Counted from the stretch's first letter, positions 42,027-52,107 are shown. The stretch: 64,000 nucleotides of DNA from Bacteroidota bacterium (GCA_003151815.1 PLYN01000045.1:190511-254510); one strand, 5' to 3'. Notes: generated from the letters alone by a model not told the origin. Numbers and translations: made by a program.

Positions 42027-43670
42027 TTATTCGTTATAAGCTCTAATTTTAAAACGAATAAACCAGGAATAGAGAACCAAAATAAAAGATAGATACATCG
42101 CGAAGCGTGCGATATAATCGCCAAATCGCGTATACAACGTCTGTTCGCTATTCAATATTATTTCGCCTTTTATTACAGCCGGAGTCCACCATTGCGTAGG
42201 TTGTTGTATTTCGCCTTTCGGATCAATAATACAAGCAACGCCAACATTTGCAGAACGTACAATGTATCTTCGCGTTTCAATTGCTCTTAATGCACCGTAT
42301 TTTAAAAGTTGCTTGTAGCCGGGAGTATCGCCCCACCAGCCATCATTGGTGATGATGGAAATAAATTGAGCACCATTTTTTACATACCCACTTACATACT
42401 CACCATAAATACTTTCGTAGCAAATTACAGGAGCTGTTTTTATTGCGCTATCCCTTGAAACAAATACGCTGCGTTCATCTTGTATTCCTAAACTTCCAAT
42501 TGTTCCTCCTAAATTAATTGCTAATTTTCCAAAATATTTAAATATAAACGGGAAGGGCATTTTTTCAACACCCGGCACTAATTTCGACTTATGATAAATT
42601 TGAATGATACTGCTGCTATCCAATTGTATTGCGGTATTATAAGCATCATAATAGGCATCGTCATCCGTAAATTTGCGAGCCGTTGATGATAAAGCTTCTC
42701 CTTTTTTATATGCTTTTGCAGTAGATGCTCCAATAATTATTTTAAGTTTTGGAAAGGGTTTTAAAAACTGTTTTAACGTTCTGATGCTGTTACTTTGATA
42801 TAACACATCCTCCCATAAATTTTCTGTTAAAGCTGTTTCAGGAAATACTAAATAGTCGGTACTCGAATCTGTTTTTTCTGCGGCCATTTGCAACATTTTT
42901 TGCAATTGCTCTTCAAATCCGGAAACAAATTTTTCATTATAAGGATCAACATTGGGTTGAACAATCACCACTGTTACTTTTTTTCCTGTTGGATTTTTTA
43001 TAAATGGAAACATTGCAACAGAAATAATTATCGGGAGAATAATTAAAATAATTATAGCAATAATTTTTGTTTTAACCTCAACCCCTTTCTTTGAGGCATC
43101 ATCCTCCTTCGACTTTTTCTCCGAAGGAGAAGGGAAGAGAAAACATGAAAACACCAAACAATTAACAACAAGCACCCATAAGCTGCCACCAAATACTCCC
43201 GTATATTCATACCATTGAATCCAGTCAGGCGTATCTGCAAATGCATTGCCCAATGTAAGCCAGGGCCAGGTTAGATCCCAATCCAAATGTAAAAATTCAA
43301 AAGTGATCCAAAAGCAGATAAAAATAATATTGCCCCATTTTTTACCCAATCGTTTTTTAACTTTATGAAACAATAAAAATACTATTGTCATCAATAAAGA
43401 ATTACATATAATAGCCATAGCAGCTCCACCGAAAGAAGCATTTTTTACCCACCAGGTTGTTAAAACATTCCAGGTAAAAAATGTTAAAAAGCTACAACCA
43501 AAAAGAGTAAGTGTTTTATAATATTGAGGGGTTTTGAATATCGTATGTTCTACTATCAATATAGGAACAAAGGCTATAAATAATAAAGGAACAAAGCCAT
43601 TTGGAAACCATGCTAATGTTAATAGCAATCCGCTTAAAAGAGAGAGTAAAAAAAGTTGATAGGTTTTCAC
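42027..43670 (-). CDS. lnt: Apolipoprotein N-acyltransferase
   Basis: 547 residues. Six or seven N-terminal membrane helices, WPWLTLGNAFADTPDWIQWY, then a carbon-nitrogen hydrolase domain with the catalytic triad Glu278 (VFPETALTE), Lys361 (YHKSKLVPG) and Cys417 (VICYESIYGEY). Third step of lipoprotein maturation in the inner membrane, needed by the many lipoproteins in this window (GldB, LPP20). Residues about 178-197 (FPSPSEKKSKEDDASKKGVE) are encoded by a palindrome-like repeat inserted in frame in a loop. Otherwise intact. Confidence 0.95.
   Translation of the reverse strand: MKTYQLFLLSLLSGLLLTLAWFPNGFVPLLFIAFVPILIVEHTIFKTPQYYKTLTLFGCSFLTFFTWNVLTTWWVKNASFGGAAMAIICNSLLMTIVFLLFHKVKKRLGKKWGNIIFICFWITFEFLHLDWDLTWPWLTLGNAFADTPDWIQWYEYTGVFGGSLWVLVVNCLVFSCFLFPSPSEKKSKEDDASKKGVEVKTKIIAIIILIILPIIISVAMFPFIKNPTGKKVTVVIVQPNVDPYNEKFVSGFEEQLQKMLQMAAEKTDSSTDYLVFPETALTENLWEDVLYQSNSIRTLKQFLKPFPKLKIIIGASTAKAYKKGEALSSTARKFTDDDAYYDAYNTAIQLDSSSIIQIYHKSKLVPGVEKMPFPFIFKYFGKLAINLGGTIGSLGIQDERSVFVSRDSAIKTAPVICYESIYGEYVSGYVKNGAQFISIITNDGWWGDTPGYKQLLKYGALRAIETRRYIVRSANVGVACIIDPKGEIQQPTQWWTPAVIKGEIILNSEQTLYTRFGDYIARFAMYLSFILVLYSWFIRFKIRAYNE
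43081..43137. repeat. Palindrome-like repeat inside lnt
   Basis: CCTCCTTCGACTTTTTCTCC then GAAGGAGAAGGGAAG, with CCCCTTTCTTTGAGG on its left side. It resembles the CTCTCC...GGAGAG dispersed family and is translated in frame as FPSPSEKKSKED and following residues. Confidence 0.55.
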
Positions 43671-43703
43671 ATACTTGATTTAAAAACAAAAATACGAAAG
43701 TTT

Positions 43704-44354
43704 TTAGCCTTCATCAGAACTAACTAAACATTTTGGGATATTCCATTTGCCGTACCAATCCTGTAATCTTATTATTGAACCATCGCAGTTTAAAAAATTT
43801 CCCTGCAAATCTTTTTTTATCATTCGAAGTTTCCCATTATTTAGTGCATCCATAATTATTTTTTGCATTTCTTTTTTAGATGCATTTTTATATTTTGAAA
43901 CCGCTTCTATTCCTTGTTTGTTATTATATAAATCCATCATAGAACTAACAGAGTCAGGCAAACTATTTTCTTCCAACTGATGTTTTTTAAATTGAATTTT
44001 ATTTCTTTTTTCATGAGCAATGCCTAATTTTTCAGCTCTCCTTTTTCCAATTTCAAGAGCTAAAGTTGCCATCCAATAGGCATGTTTGAATGCATCTAAC
44101 TTACCACCATTATTATCATTTCCAATTGTTCCTGCTCTTTTTATTGAGTCCACATCCTGTTGCACATCTTTAGTAATTAAAAATGCTTTTTTAGCTTTGA
44201 AAGGATGTGCAAATACCCAGATTTTTTCGGGTCGGGAGAGTTTAAAAAATTCGTCTGCTATAGAAGATTGTGCAGGTGAATAGAAAAAAGAAAAAAAGAA
44301 AAAAAGAATTATGAAAACAGAACTAATAAATGACTTAATTGACACGAATTTCAC
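43704..44354 (-). CDS. DUF6973-like secreted protein
   Basis: 216 residues with a signal peptide (SSVFIILFFFFSFFYSPAQ). Conserved core NDNNGGKLDAFKHAYWMATL (D-A-F-K-H-A-Y-W), then EEMQ-type helices and LYNNKQGIEA. The D-A-F-R/K-H-A-Y-W signature is how I recognise DUF6973; function unknown, though the His/Asp pattern suggests a hydrolase-like site. The apparent start is a GTG inside a dispersed repeat (44341-44383). Confidence 0.6.
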   Translation of the reverse strand: MKFVSIKSFISSVFIILFFFFSFFYSPAQSSIADEFFKLSRPEKIWVFAHPFKAKKAFLITKDVQQDVDSIKRAGTIGNDNNGGKLDAFKHAYWMATLALEIGKRRAEKLGIAHEKRNKIQFKKHQLEENSLPDSVSSMMDLYNNKQGIEAVSKYKNASKKEMQKIIMDALNNGKLRMIKKDLQGNFLNCDGSIIRLQDWYGKWNIPKCLVSSDEG

Positions 44355-44383
44355 GAATTAAAAATTAAAAATTTGTGTCATGG
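44341..44383. repeat. Inverted repeat at the start of the DUF6973 gene
   Basis: GACACGAATTTCACGAATT, AT spacer, then AAATTTGTGTC: arms GACACGAATTT and AAATTTGTGTC. It supplies the GTG start of the minus-strand gene, whose stop-to-start neighbour porU2 ends at 44391. Confidence 0.55.
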
Positions 44384-44390
44384 TTTTTCA

Positions 44391-47300
44391 CTATCTCATT
44401 AAATACATTTTACCAAATCCTTTTTTGAAATACTGGTCTGCATCCGTTTCGAGTCGGTCAATATTTGAACCTTTTATGGATGTTACAACACGGTACAGAT
44501 AAACACCATTTGCGAGTTGATCGCCAAATTCATCTCTGCCATTCCATGCATATTCCGTTATGTTTCTACCAATATGAATATAACCTAATTCATCCTGTGT
44601 AATTTCACGAACCACCTTACCTGTAATATTTAAGATTTGAATTTTAAAATAAGTAGGAATTTCAGTTCCTGTTATTGTAAATACAAACCGGGTGGAAGTA
44701 GAAAATGGATTCGGATAATTCATCACCTCGGTTATGCTTGATTTATTAATTACGTCAAAGCTCATTTTGTAATCGATAGCTCCTGATTGGTTATTCGATT
44801 TATCCTTTGCCTGAACTATCAATTGATATACACCATCTTTGGCTAAAGTAGGTGCGTAATTTATCTGGCAACTATTATTGGGCAATATAGCAGGCACAAA
44901 TGTCATGTCTTTCCCAAAATAAACTCTCGTTGCCGCAACCGATGTGGGACTCTGAAGAAACACTTGAAAATCGTTAGTATCGTTCAGAGCTAAAAACTTA
45001 TTTTCATCTTTGAGTTTAATTAAAATATTTGGCTTTGCCGATACAATATCTCTATTTAAAATATGAATACCATCATACGTAACATCCAGTAATGGATTGA
45101 TATGATCCGAAGAAATAACAAGTGGTATCCTGGTAATGTTATTGAAATGGAACTGTTCCAATTGCGATTTGGGTTGATTAAGCGGGTTTACCTCCACCCA
45201 CAAGGCATTTATTCCCACGTGACTTGCAGTACTGAGATTTACTGTGTCAATGATTACTTCATTAGGCGCTAATAAATTTTTTTTCGTTTTAGAAAACAAA
45301 GTAGTGTTCGCTCCACTTGCATCCTCACTCCAATAGGAAAACAATAAACTATCCGGAAACGCTATATCACTGATGTTTTGGAAAGGGATGCGTATGATTA
45401 CATTCTGACCTTCCTGCACCGTATCGTTACTTAAATAATAACCAAGTGGAGGATTGATGGCACCTTCCGGAACGGGGTCATAAATTATCTGCCATCTATC
45501 CATTTGCGGTGGTGTATGCAGTGAATCATCATTCATGGATGCCACTAAGCGTATATTCGGATATACTTTCGCATCCACATATGTGCTTAAGTCTAAAACA
45601 TCAATCGAATCTTTCGGAAAAACGGTTAGTGTTTTTTCTGTACCATCCGGTTTAATACCTATTAATTCAATTTCTACACTGTCCCAATTAATCACATGTG
45701 GACCATCTGCACTATGCTGTCTCCAATGAAATGAACCCCAATTTTTAGCTGGTCCGATAACTGGTGACGATATTGTTCCTCTGTCGAAATTAGTTGTAAA
45801 GGTTGTATTCAAATCGATAATATCACTTTGTGAACTTCCCACTACTTCAATTGCAGAGCCAATAGCGGCACCTTTTCTGCCAAATATAATATATGGACGA
45901 TATGCAGAAGATGCAGAAAGGTTTCCTATTTGTGTACTGCCTATACTTTGAAACGCAGTTATCAATGGTGTTTCGAAAGAGGAGAAATTGACCCGATTTA
46001 TTGAATAAGCAAGTACATACGATCCGGGAGGAATGGCCGAACTATTATTTAAAAAGGTAGTCAAAATAGCCCTCTGCCCGAATGTATTCACTAAAAACTC
46101 AAACGTATTCTGAGCATAATCACGACAATGGCACTCTCCATATATTCCATTATTCGCATTAGATGCAGGATTTGCTATAATCGGACTTGTTAAATTTTCA
46201 CCGGTAATAGGACTAATAACTGCCACACTAATGCTAGGATCTGTCCCGTTACAATGCCAGTATGTTTCCTCATAATTATTCAAGAACCATTTGATGGTAT
46301 AATAACCCGCTATATTAAAAAATATACCATCATGACAAGAGACTGTTTTTACATCATTCACAAAATCAAATCTACGTTGCGGTCGGTTAAATTTCACATA
46401 CTCGTATGAATCATTTTTAAACTGAAAAAAATGCGCTTGTTCCCAGCCTGTTTTATTTTTTATATATTGAAACGAGCTTTCTTTCCAATGATAACCGGTA
46501 ATGCTAACCGAATCAGGAGTTACACGCCAATAATAAACAGTGCTATCGGTAAATGTAACCGGAGGTTTCCAGTTTAAAACTCCTCCCCGGACATTGATAG
46601 TAGTGCTTTGCATAAAAGGACTATTATAAGTATCCGTAGTATCAAATTGGAAAATGTAATTTTTAGGACTGGCAAAAGGGTCAATGGTTGTTGCTTTTAA
46701 TGTAATGGTGTCTTTAGGAATAATGGCAAATGGATAAGGGTAAACGGGCATAACTCCGGCTCCTTCAATAAGCACATCAATGTTATCTGTACTATTGTTA
46801 TTTTCATTTAACTCATTTACCTGGTTATATGCATCTAAATTTACTTTCACTTTATTCAATCCAAGTCCTCTTGATTGATCAATAAAAAGTTTAAATGAAA
46901 TGGTATCCCTAAAACCGGGTGCAAGATTATATGTATGATATTCTTCTGTATCACCATTTGGGAAAGTCCGGATTAGTTCAGTAACGATCGAATCATTTGT
47001 TTGTCTGCCAATATTGGTTCTAACAATATACACGGTAAATGAATCTACTGAAGATTTTAAATCGAAATACACTTTATCATCTGTAATTTCATAATCGGGT
47101 TTATTATACATGTTTAATTTTAATGAAGGGTCGCCATGCAAATTCATTTGAAGACACACTTCAGCAATCAATGGGTCGCCAATAGCACCCGGCTGAATAG
47201 TATTAACAAGCCGCTGTATGGTGCTGCCTATACTTTTGTTGTAATTTTTTCGAGCCAGCTGATTATAAAATTCCTGTGAATAAACATTTAATGCATACGG

Positions 47301-49499
47301 AATTCCTAATCCATCGGTCCCCAAATAACCGATCAATCCCTTACCTGCAGTTAGCAAATAGGTTTCACTTGAGCTAATTGCTTCCTCATGAATATCCCCG
47401 ACAAAACACCCATTGGCTAATAAAAACGGGTAGTGTCCGGGTAAAGGATTGTAAGAGTTTATATCATCTATGCTTTGGTCAAAACCGGTAGTTGCACTGG
47501 CATGTCCGAAAAAGGTCATTAATGAAACACCATTGTTTATAAGGGTTTTAAGGTTAGAAGAGGTATTAAGTTGTATAGGTTCCGAACTTGTTTTAAAAAA
47601 CGATGTCACCATTCCACCATAATATATATTTTGAATTGTGTCTTTGTAATTATTTAAATAAATTTTAAAATCACGTTGTTCATAGTCAAAATATCCACCA
47701 CCAAAATGCAAAATATTTTTTTTCCACTCTGCAGGAGGATTATTTACCGGATCTTCATATTCTATAATTTTATCCAGATAAACTGTAACATCAGCATTAT
47801 TTTTTGCTGCTAATCGGCCGGTTGGTATAGCGGGTTCTAAAATGGTTCCGTTTAATCCGGCAGTAAGCAAATTATCACTGGAAAGATTACCGAATGATGG
47901 AACCAGGCAGTTCATATATTGGGTTGGATCCTGACGAAATAATTTCAAGTGCAAGGACTTCCCTAATAAAAATAAATTGTGAGGTTTTGACGGATAGGTA
48001 TGCAATAAATAATTGCAAAAACCTTTAATAGATTGCGGACTTTTTACAATACCAAAAGCAAATTGATCATAGAGTTCGTCAATATCGGCAAGTACCACGT
48101 TATGAAATCCGCCATATATATTAGTGCTTCTGTAATTTTTATAATCGTTGGCTGATGACAATAGCTTTTTATTTGTAACAATAATAAAAGCTGAATCTAC
48201 TGCAAGGGTTGAATAGTCCGTAAATTGCGCTGAAACGGTAACCGGTTGTAATGATATAATTTTCGAAATATGACCTTCTGAAGTTATAAAACATTTTTTT
48301 TCATTCCCGGTATTTGGTACTAATGCATTGAAATTAGCACCATTTGGGATAACATCAATTCGTTTTCCATTGGTTATATCATATAACCTGACTGTTCCGG
48401 ATGACGCAAAATTACTTATATCCAAAAACGATTTTGATTGGGAGGGGTTATCCGGCATATATAATAAAAAACTACTTTGCCCTTCTAAATTAAAGGTGTG
48501 TGGATATTTAATATTTATGTATGAAACAACTGTTCTGTTGGATGTAAAGCCGGCATCCGGAACACTGGTGTAATTAATATTGGTTGAGGTGCTGCCCAAT
48601 AAAGCAGATGCAATAATGTATCTAAACCTGTTTGATTCGTAGCCCTTAAAGAGGGTATCGGATAGCGTTGAAAAAACACTCGAAGAACTTTGTTTATATT
48701 GTATCGTTAGATGATGTTCAGGAATATTTTGGGATATAAAACCTGCATCTTGAGAAGCACCGACAACAACTGTTTCTATTGTTGCATCAGGTCCCGAAGT
48801 ATATACATTTGGAGTATTTACCGAATACTGAAGATTGCCGCCCAAGTTGATAACATTAAAGTCAAACCAACCTTCCGAACGGGTATAACGGCAGTCGGTT
48901 CCTCCGGCAGCATCCGTTTCACCTTCGTAGTAAGCACCGTAAATCCAGTTACTAGGGTTAGCATTAGAACCAGGAGGAGGGTCAATAGGCCATTCTTTTA
49001 CTGATTGGATTTCTTCTTTAAAAAAATAAGTGCTCGGAGCGTAAGAACCAAAAGATACATCGGTTTCGGGTACCATACGTTTATTGCTTATGGAGTTATT
49101 CCATGTCAAAAAATAAACTGCTGTGTCGTTTATTAAACTATAATAGGGGTTAGGAACAAATGCTGTGTTTATATATAATGCTGAATCCGAAACTCCATCA
49201 TTTTTTTGTGCATAAAACTCAATAAAATCAGCATTATTAAACACTCCATCATTTTCACCTTGCACATAGATGTATTGCTCTACTCCTTTATTAAAAAGTT
49301 GAAAATTGCGAGGGTCAATACTATTTGTAATACCGGCAGACACCAACGTAGCAGAATCAATACGAAAAACTCCGTTTTGAGAAATTTTTATTTTATAATA
49401 TTTTTGGGAATAATTTATCCATTCATTACCGAATGGCTGCGCCTTAAGCCCTGTAATAATGAATGTCAACAAGCATATTATAAATAAACGTTTGATCAT
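44391..49499 (-). CDS. porU2: C25 cysteine peptidase, PorU2-like T9SS sortase candidate
   Basis: 1702 residues. Signal peptide (LFIICLLTFIITGLKAQ); N-terminal prodomain-like region (QNGVFRIDSATLVSAGITNS); a gingipain-type C25 domain in the middle with His666 in FFGHASATTGFDQ and Cys698 in LANGCFVGD; several Ig/CARDB-like domains; and a C-terminal FlgD/T9SS-like domain (NYPNPFSTSTRFVF ... NGVYLYRVV). The porV-like gene overlaps its start by four bases. In Bacteroidota a second PorU-PorV pair with this layout is annotated PorU2/PorV2. Cleaves or attaches cargo at the cell surface by inference. Confidence 0.85.
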   Translation of the reverse strand: MIKRLFIICLLTFIITGLKAQPFGNEWINYSQKYYKIKISQNGVFRIDSATLVSAGITNSIDPRNFQLFNKGVEQYIYVQGENDGVFNNADFIEFYAQKNDGVSDSALYINTAFVPNPYYSLINDTAVYFLTWNNSISNKRMVPETDVSFGSYAPSTYFFKEEIQSVKEWPIDPPPGSNANPSNWIYGAYYEGETDAAGGTDCRYTRSEGWFDFNVINLGGNLQYSVNTPNVYTSGPDATIETVVVGASQDAGFISQNIPEHHLTIQYKQSSSSVFSTLSDTLFKGYESNRFRYIIASALLGSTSTNINYTSVPDAGFTSNRTVVSYINIKYPHTFNLEGQSSFLLYMPDNPSQSKSFLDISNFASSGTVRLYDITNGKRIDVIPNGANFNALVPNTGNEKKCFITSEGHISKIISLQPVTVSAQFTDYSTLAVDSAFIIVTNKKLLSSANDYKNYRSTNIYGGFHNVVLADIDELYDQFAFGIVKSPQSIKGFCNYLLHTYPSKPHNLFLLGKSLHLKLFRQDPTQYMNCLVPSFGNLSSDNLLTAGLNGTILEPAIPTGRLAAKNNADVTVYLDKIIEYEDPVNNPPAEWKKNILHFGGGYFDYEQRDFKIYLNNYKDTIQNIYYGGMVTSFFKTSSEPIQLNTSSNLKTLINNGVSLMTFFGHASATTGFDQSIDDINSYNPLPGHYPFLLANGCFVGDIHEEAISSSETYLLTAGKGLIGYLGTDGLGIPYALNVYSQEFYNQLARKNYNKSIGSTIQRLVNTIQPGAIGDPLIAEVCLQMNLHGDPSLKLNMYNKPDYEITDDKVYFDLKSSVDSFTVYIVRTNIGRQTNDSIVTELIRTFPNGDTEEYHTYNLAPGFRDTISFKLFIDQSRGLGLNKVKVNLDAYNQVNELNENNNSTDNIDVLIEGAGVMPVYPYPFAIIPKDTITLKATTIDPFASPKNYIFQFDTTDTYNSPFMQSTTINVRGGVLNWKPPVTFTDSTVYYWRVTPDSVSITGYHWKESSFQYIKNKTGWEQAHFFQFKNDSYEYVKFNRPQRRFDFVNDVKTVSCHDGIFFNIAGYYTIKWFLNNYEETYWHCNGTDPSISVAVISPITGENLTSPIIANPASNANNGIYGECHCRDYAQNTFEFLVNTFGQRAILTTFLNNSSAIPPGSYVLAYSINRVNFSSFETPLITAFQSIGSTQIGNLSASSAYRPYIIFGRKGAAIGSAIEVVGSSQSDIIDLNTTFTTNFDRGTISSPVIGPAKNWGSFHWRQHSADGPHVINWDSVEIELIGIKPDGTEKTLTVFPKDSIDVLDLSTYVDAKVYPNIRLVASMNDDSLHTPPQMDRWQIIYDPVPEGAINPPLGYYLSNDTVQEGQNVIIRIPFQNISDIAFPDSLLFSYWSEDASGANTTLFSKTKKNLLAPNEVIIDTVNLSTASHVGINALWVEVNPLNQPKSQLEQFHFNNITRIPLVISSDHINPLLDVTYDGIHILNRDIVSAKPNILIKLKDENKFLALNDTNDFQVFLQSPTSVAATRVYFGKDMTFVPAILPNNSCQINYAPTLAKDGVYQLIVQAKDKSNNQSGAIDYKMSFDVINKSSITEVMNYPNPFSTSTRFVFTITGTEIPTYFKIQILNITGKVVREITQDELGYIHIGRNITEYAWNGRDEFGDQLANGVYLYRVVTSIKGSNIDRLETDADQYFKKGFGKMYLMR

Positions 49500-50575
49500 C
49501 TTTTGTTTTTATTGATGTCCACTTTAAGCGAAAATACGTTAGAATATAATGCTACTGATTGGTCTCCAATATCGGTTAAAGCATAATCGATGGTAATCGT
49601 TTTTATCCTGACACCAATCCCGATATTTGGCTGAAAAGTTTTAATTTTTTTACCTGTATCATCCGTATACGATTGATAATTCCCTATCCCTGTTCTTAAA
49701 AATACAATATTCATATAGGATGCTTCCAAGCCAAAATGTGGATCCACACTTACCGCTTTCGATTGTATCAGAACGTTGCGTTTGCCATCAAATGTTGCAT
49801 CAAAGTTTACTTCGGCAAGTAAAGATATTTTATTAGTAAAATCGAATTTTCGTGCCGTTCCCAGTAATAATTTAGGAAGAGTAATTTCCACTGAGTTTCC
49901 CGGAATGTCATTGCCTGTCGCAGCAAAAACAGCTTTCATATCATCCGAAAGATTAAATGTCCATGCATTAAATGTGGTTGTAATATCACGTGTCATCGCT
50001 GCAAATTTCCATTTTTTATATGCATATTGCATTCCTGCATCCAATCCGAAACCCCAGGAACCTGCAAAATCACCCACTCTTCTACGAATAATTTTTACAT
50101 TAGTTCCAATACGTAAACCGGGAATTTTTAATTTTTTTGCGTACGAAACTAAAAGAGCAAAATCGGTAGCTGAAAAGGTAGTTATTCGACTGTAATCAAC
50201 GTTTCCATTTGCATTAATTAACTCGGTTGTATTGGGTATGTCATCTACTCCGAAACGAATCATTGTAAAACCTAAAACACTGGTGCTATCTAAACGGGTA
50301 GCATAAGAACCGTAATCATATTTAGCAATACCGGCAAAATATTCGCTATGCATCAACGCTACCTGATGCTGGTTACCAATACCCAACAAACCTGCCGGGT
50401 TCCAATATCCCGCTGTAACATCGTTTACAGATGTTATATACGAATTAGACATCCCCAATGCCCTTGCTCCTACACCAATGTTTAAAAATTCATTGCTGTA
50501 TTTAGGAGCTTGAGCAAAACCGTTTACACAAATGCAAAGTGCGAAAACTATTGCTATACTATATTTTTTACCCAT
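49496..50575 (-). CDS. porV2: PorV/PorQ-family outer membrane protein, PorV2-like
   Basis: 359 residues. Signal peptide (IAIVFALCICVNGFAQA). EFLNIGVGARALGMSNSYIT and AGYWNPAGL near residues 27-65 are the PorV/PorQ (FadL-like barrel) signature. Beta-strand repeats follow to the C-terminus. PorV shuttles T9SS cargo to the sortase PorU at the outer membrane. It is upstream of porU2 with an ATGA-type overlap, so the two are co-translated and very probably partners. Confidence 0.88.
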   Translation of the reverse strand: MGKKYSIAIVFALCICVNGFAQAPKYSNEFLNIGVGARALGMSNSYITSVNDVTAGYWNPAGLLGIGNQHQVALMHSEYFAGIAKYDYGSYATRLDSTSVLGFTMIRFGVDDIPNTTELINANGNVDYSRITTFSATDFALLVSYAKKLKIPGLRIGTNVKIIRRRVGDFAGSWGFGLDAGMQYAYKKWKFAAMTRDITTTFNAWTFNLSDDMKAVFAATGNDIPGNSVEITLPKLLLGTARKFDFTNKISLLAEVNFDATFDGKRNVLIQSKAVSVDPHFGLEASYMNIVFLRTGIGNYQSYTDDTGKKIKTFQPNIGIGVRIKTITIDYALTDIGDQSVALYSNVFSLKVDINKNKR

Positions 50576-50660
50576 AGAAGGCTATAAAATTAAACTAATT
50601 AAAGCAATACACAAAATTTTTTAGAAACGCATTTTGGATCATTTTGTTGCTCCGAAATTT

Positions 50661-51989
50661 TTATTTATCCGATTTTAAAATACGCTGCAAAAAAGGCATT
50701 CTTTTAATCATTTTTTCTTTATCTGATAATAAGATAAAAATAATGGCAAAAAATGGCAAAAGAGGAACCCTGAATCTCACAATAGCGCCTAAAACAGGAC
50801 TAACAAATCCAATGGATAAAGCTAGGGTTAAAACAAAAAATACACTTGTGTATAATAATGGAAGACTCTCTTTATCCGGTTTTTTAAAAAACAAAAAACT
50901 TGTAAAAATCAAAATTATTAGAAACATATTTTCTAAGGCAGACAATAACATAAAAAATGTTTTCGATTCAAAAAGATGAGGTCTGAATAAAGTGTTAACA
51001 ATTGCTTCCGGAGCATTTTTGATCAGACTAATTATATTTGGGTGGAATGGAAGCGTATTGGTTTCAATTAAACTCCCGGCATGCCACCTTTTTGCGATTA
51101 CCGTAAAAATCCATTGCTTATACTGCAAAGCATCGAGCATATCCCATTTCGCATTTACTCTATACATATTCACCGCCAAAATAAAAACCAGCAAATGAAC
51201 TCCTAAAAATTTTAGAAAAATATGTTTATTACCTGTCCATTTCAATAAAATCAAAGAAAGAAAAGAAGGAACAATCGCAACAAACACATATATTTTAGTT
51301 TGGGAAAGAACAATCGAACTAAAAATAATCCAGAAAAAACCAGTTAAAGAAATTTTACAAAAAAGGAATTGATAAAAACTATAAATTAACATCCCTAACC
51401 CAAATAGTATAATGCCTTCTTTTAATATTCCTGAACCCCAAAATAATACTGAAGGTATCAGGAACACCGCAAATGCAAGTTCTTTGATTTTATTTTTCAT
51501 AAGCGGGATAAACGTTTTATAAATACTGGTTAATCCTATCAGGGATATAAAGCACATAAATACGGTATGTACGTTATAATAACCAAATGAAAAAAGATAT
51601 ACGAAAGCATTAAATTGTATGAGTATTCGATTGTTATGAAACATAGCTGCGGCAGATGGTTGATTCCAATTACTCATCTGATTGTAATAAGGTTTCAGGT
51701 AAGGTGCATCGGAATTGATACCTGAAACCATCTGAAAATAATGCATAGGATGGTGGTGAATGACGCTATACATAGTTGCGGCATCGTCAAATAAATTAAA
51801 AATATCATTAAAAGATCTGGTGGTATAATAAAACGTATAAACCCACCAGACAGCCAGTCCGAATAAAATCTTAATTATAAAAAAAATGGATATTGTTTTC
51901 CGGGAAAGCCCTTCAACATCAAAAAAACTCATCTTATAAATTAAAAAGATGAAAATGGCAGTATAGAGAAGTGAAAGAAATATTTCCAA
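50661..51989 (-). CDS. Polytopic inner-membrane protein of unknown function
   Basis: 442 residues with about ten to twelve membrane helices (IFLSLLYTAIFIFLIYKMSF at the start; VFFVLTLALSIGFVSPVLG late) and a charged loop NQPSAAAMFHNNRILIQFNA. IVRFRVPLLPFFAIIFILLS near the C-terminus resembles the R-x-R-x-P...P loop seen in glycosyltransferase-C/EpsG-like membrane proteins, but I cannot name a family. Lies between porV2 and a SPOR-domain gene on the same strand without clear operon spacing. Confidence 0.6.
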   Translation of the reverse strand: MEIFLSLLYTAIFIFLIYKMSFFDVEGLSRKTISIFFIIKILFGLAVWWVYTFYYTTRSFNDIFNLFDDAATMYSVIHHHPMHYFQMVSGINSDAPYLKPYYNQMSNWNQPSAAAMFHNNRILIQFNAFVYLFSFGYYNVHTVFMCFISLIGLTSIYKTFIPLMKNKIKELAFAVFLIPSVLFWGSGILKEGIILFGLGMLIYSFYQFLFCKISLTGFFWIIFSSIVLSQTKIYVFVAIVPSFLSLILLKWTGNKHIFLKFLGVHLLVFILAVNMYRVNAKWDMLDALQYKQWIFTVIAKRWHAGSLIETNTLPFHPNIISLIKNAPEAIVNTLFRPHLFESKTFFMLLSALENMFLIILIFTSFLFFKKPDKESLPLLYTSVFFVLTLALSIGFVSPVLGAIVRFRVPLLPFFAIIFILLSDKEKMIKRMPFLQRILKSDK

Positions 51990-52004
51990 TTTGTTATTTT
52001 TTTA

Positions 52005-52073
52005 CCAAAGAGTTCACGGAGTTTCACAGAGTATTTTTCTCCGTGTTCCCTAATGTGTTCTCTCTGTTAATGT
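52005..52073. repeat. Gene-less copy of the GxxExxY-flanking inverted repeat
   Basis: AGTTCACGGAGTTTCACAGA then GTA, a five-T loop, CTCCGTGTTCCC, and TGTGTTCTCTCTG. The two halves face each other as in the ends at 36081-36120 and 36502-36544 but enclose no gene. Confidence 0.5.
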
Positions 52074-52107
52074 GGGATAGTTTTTTATTCCTGTTTTTGA
52101 AGATAAA

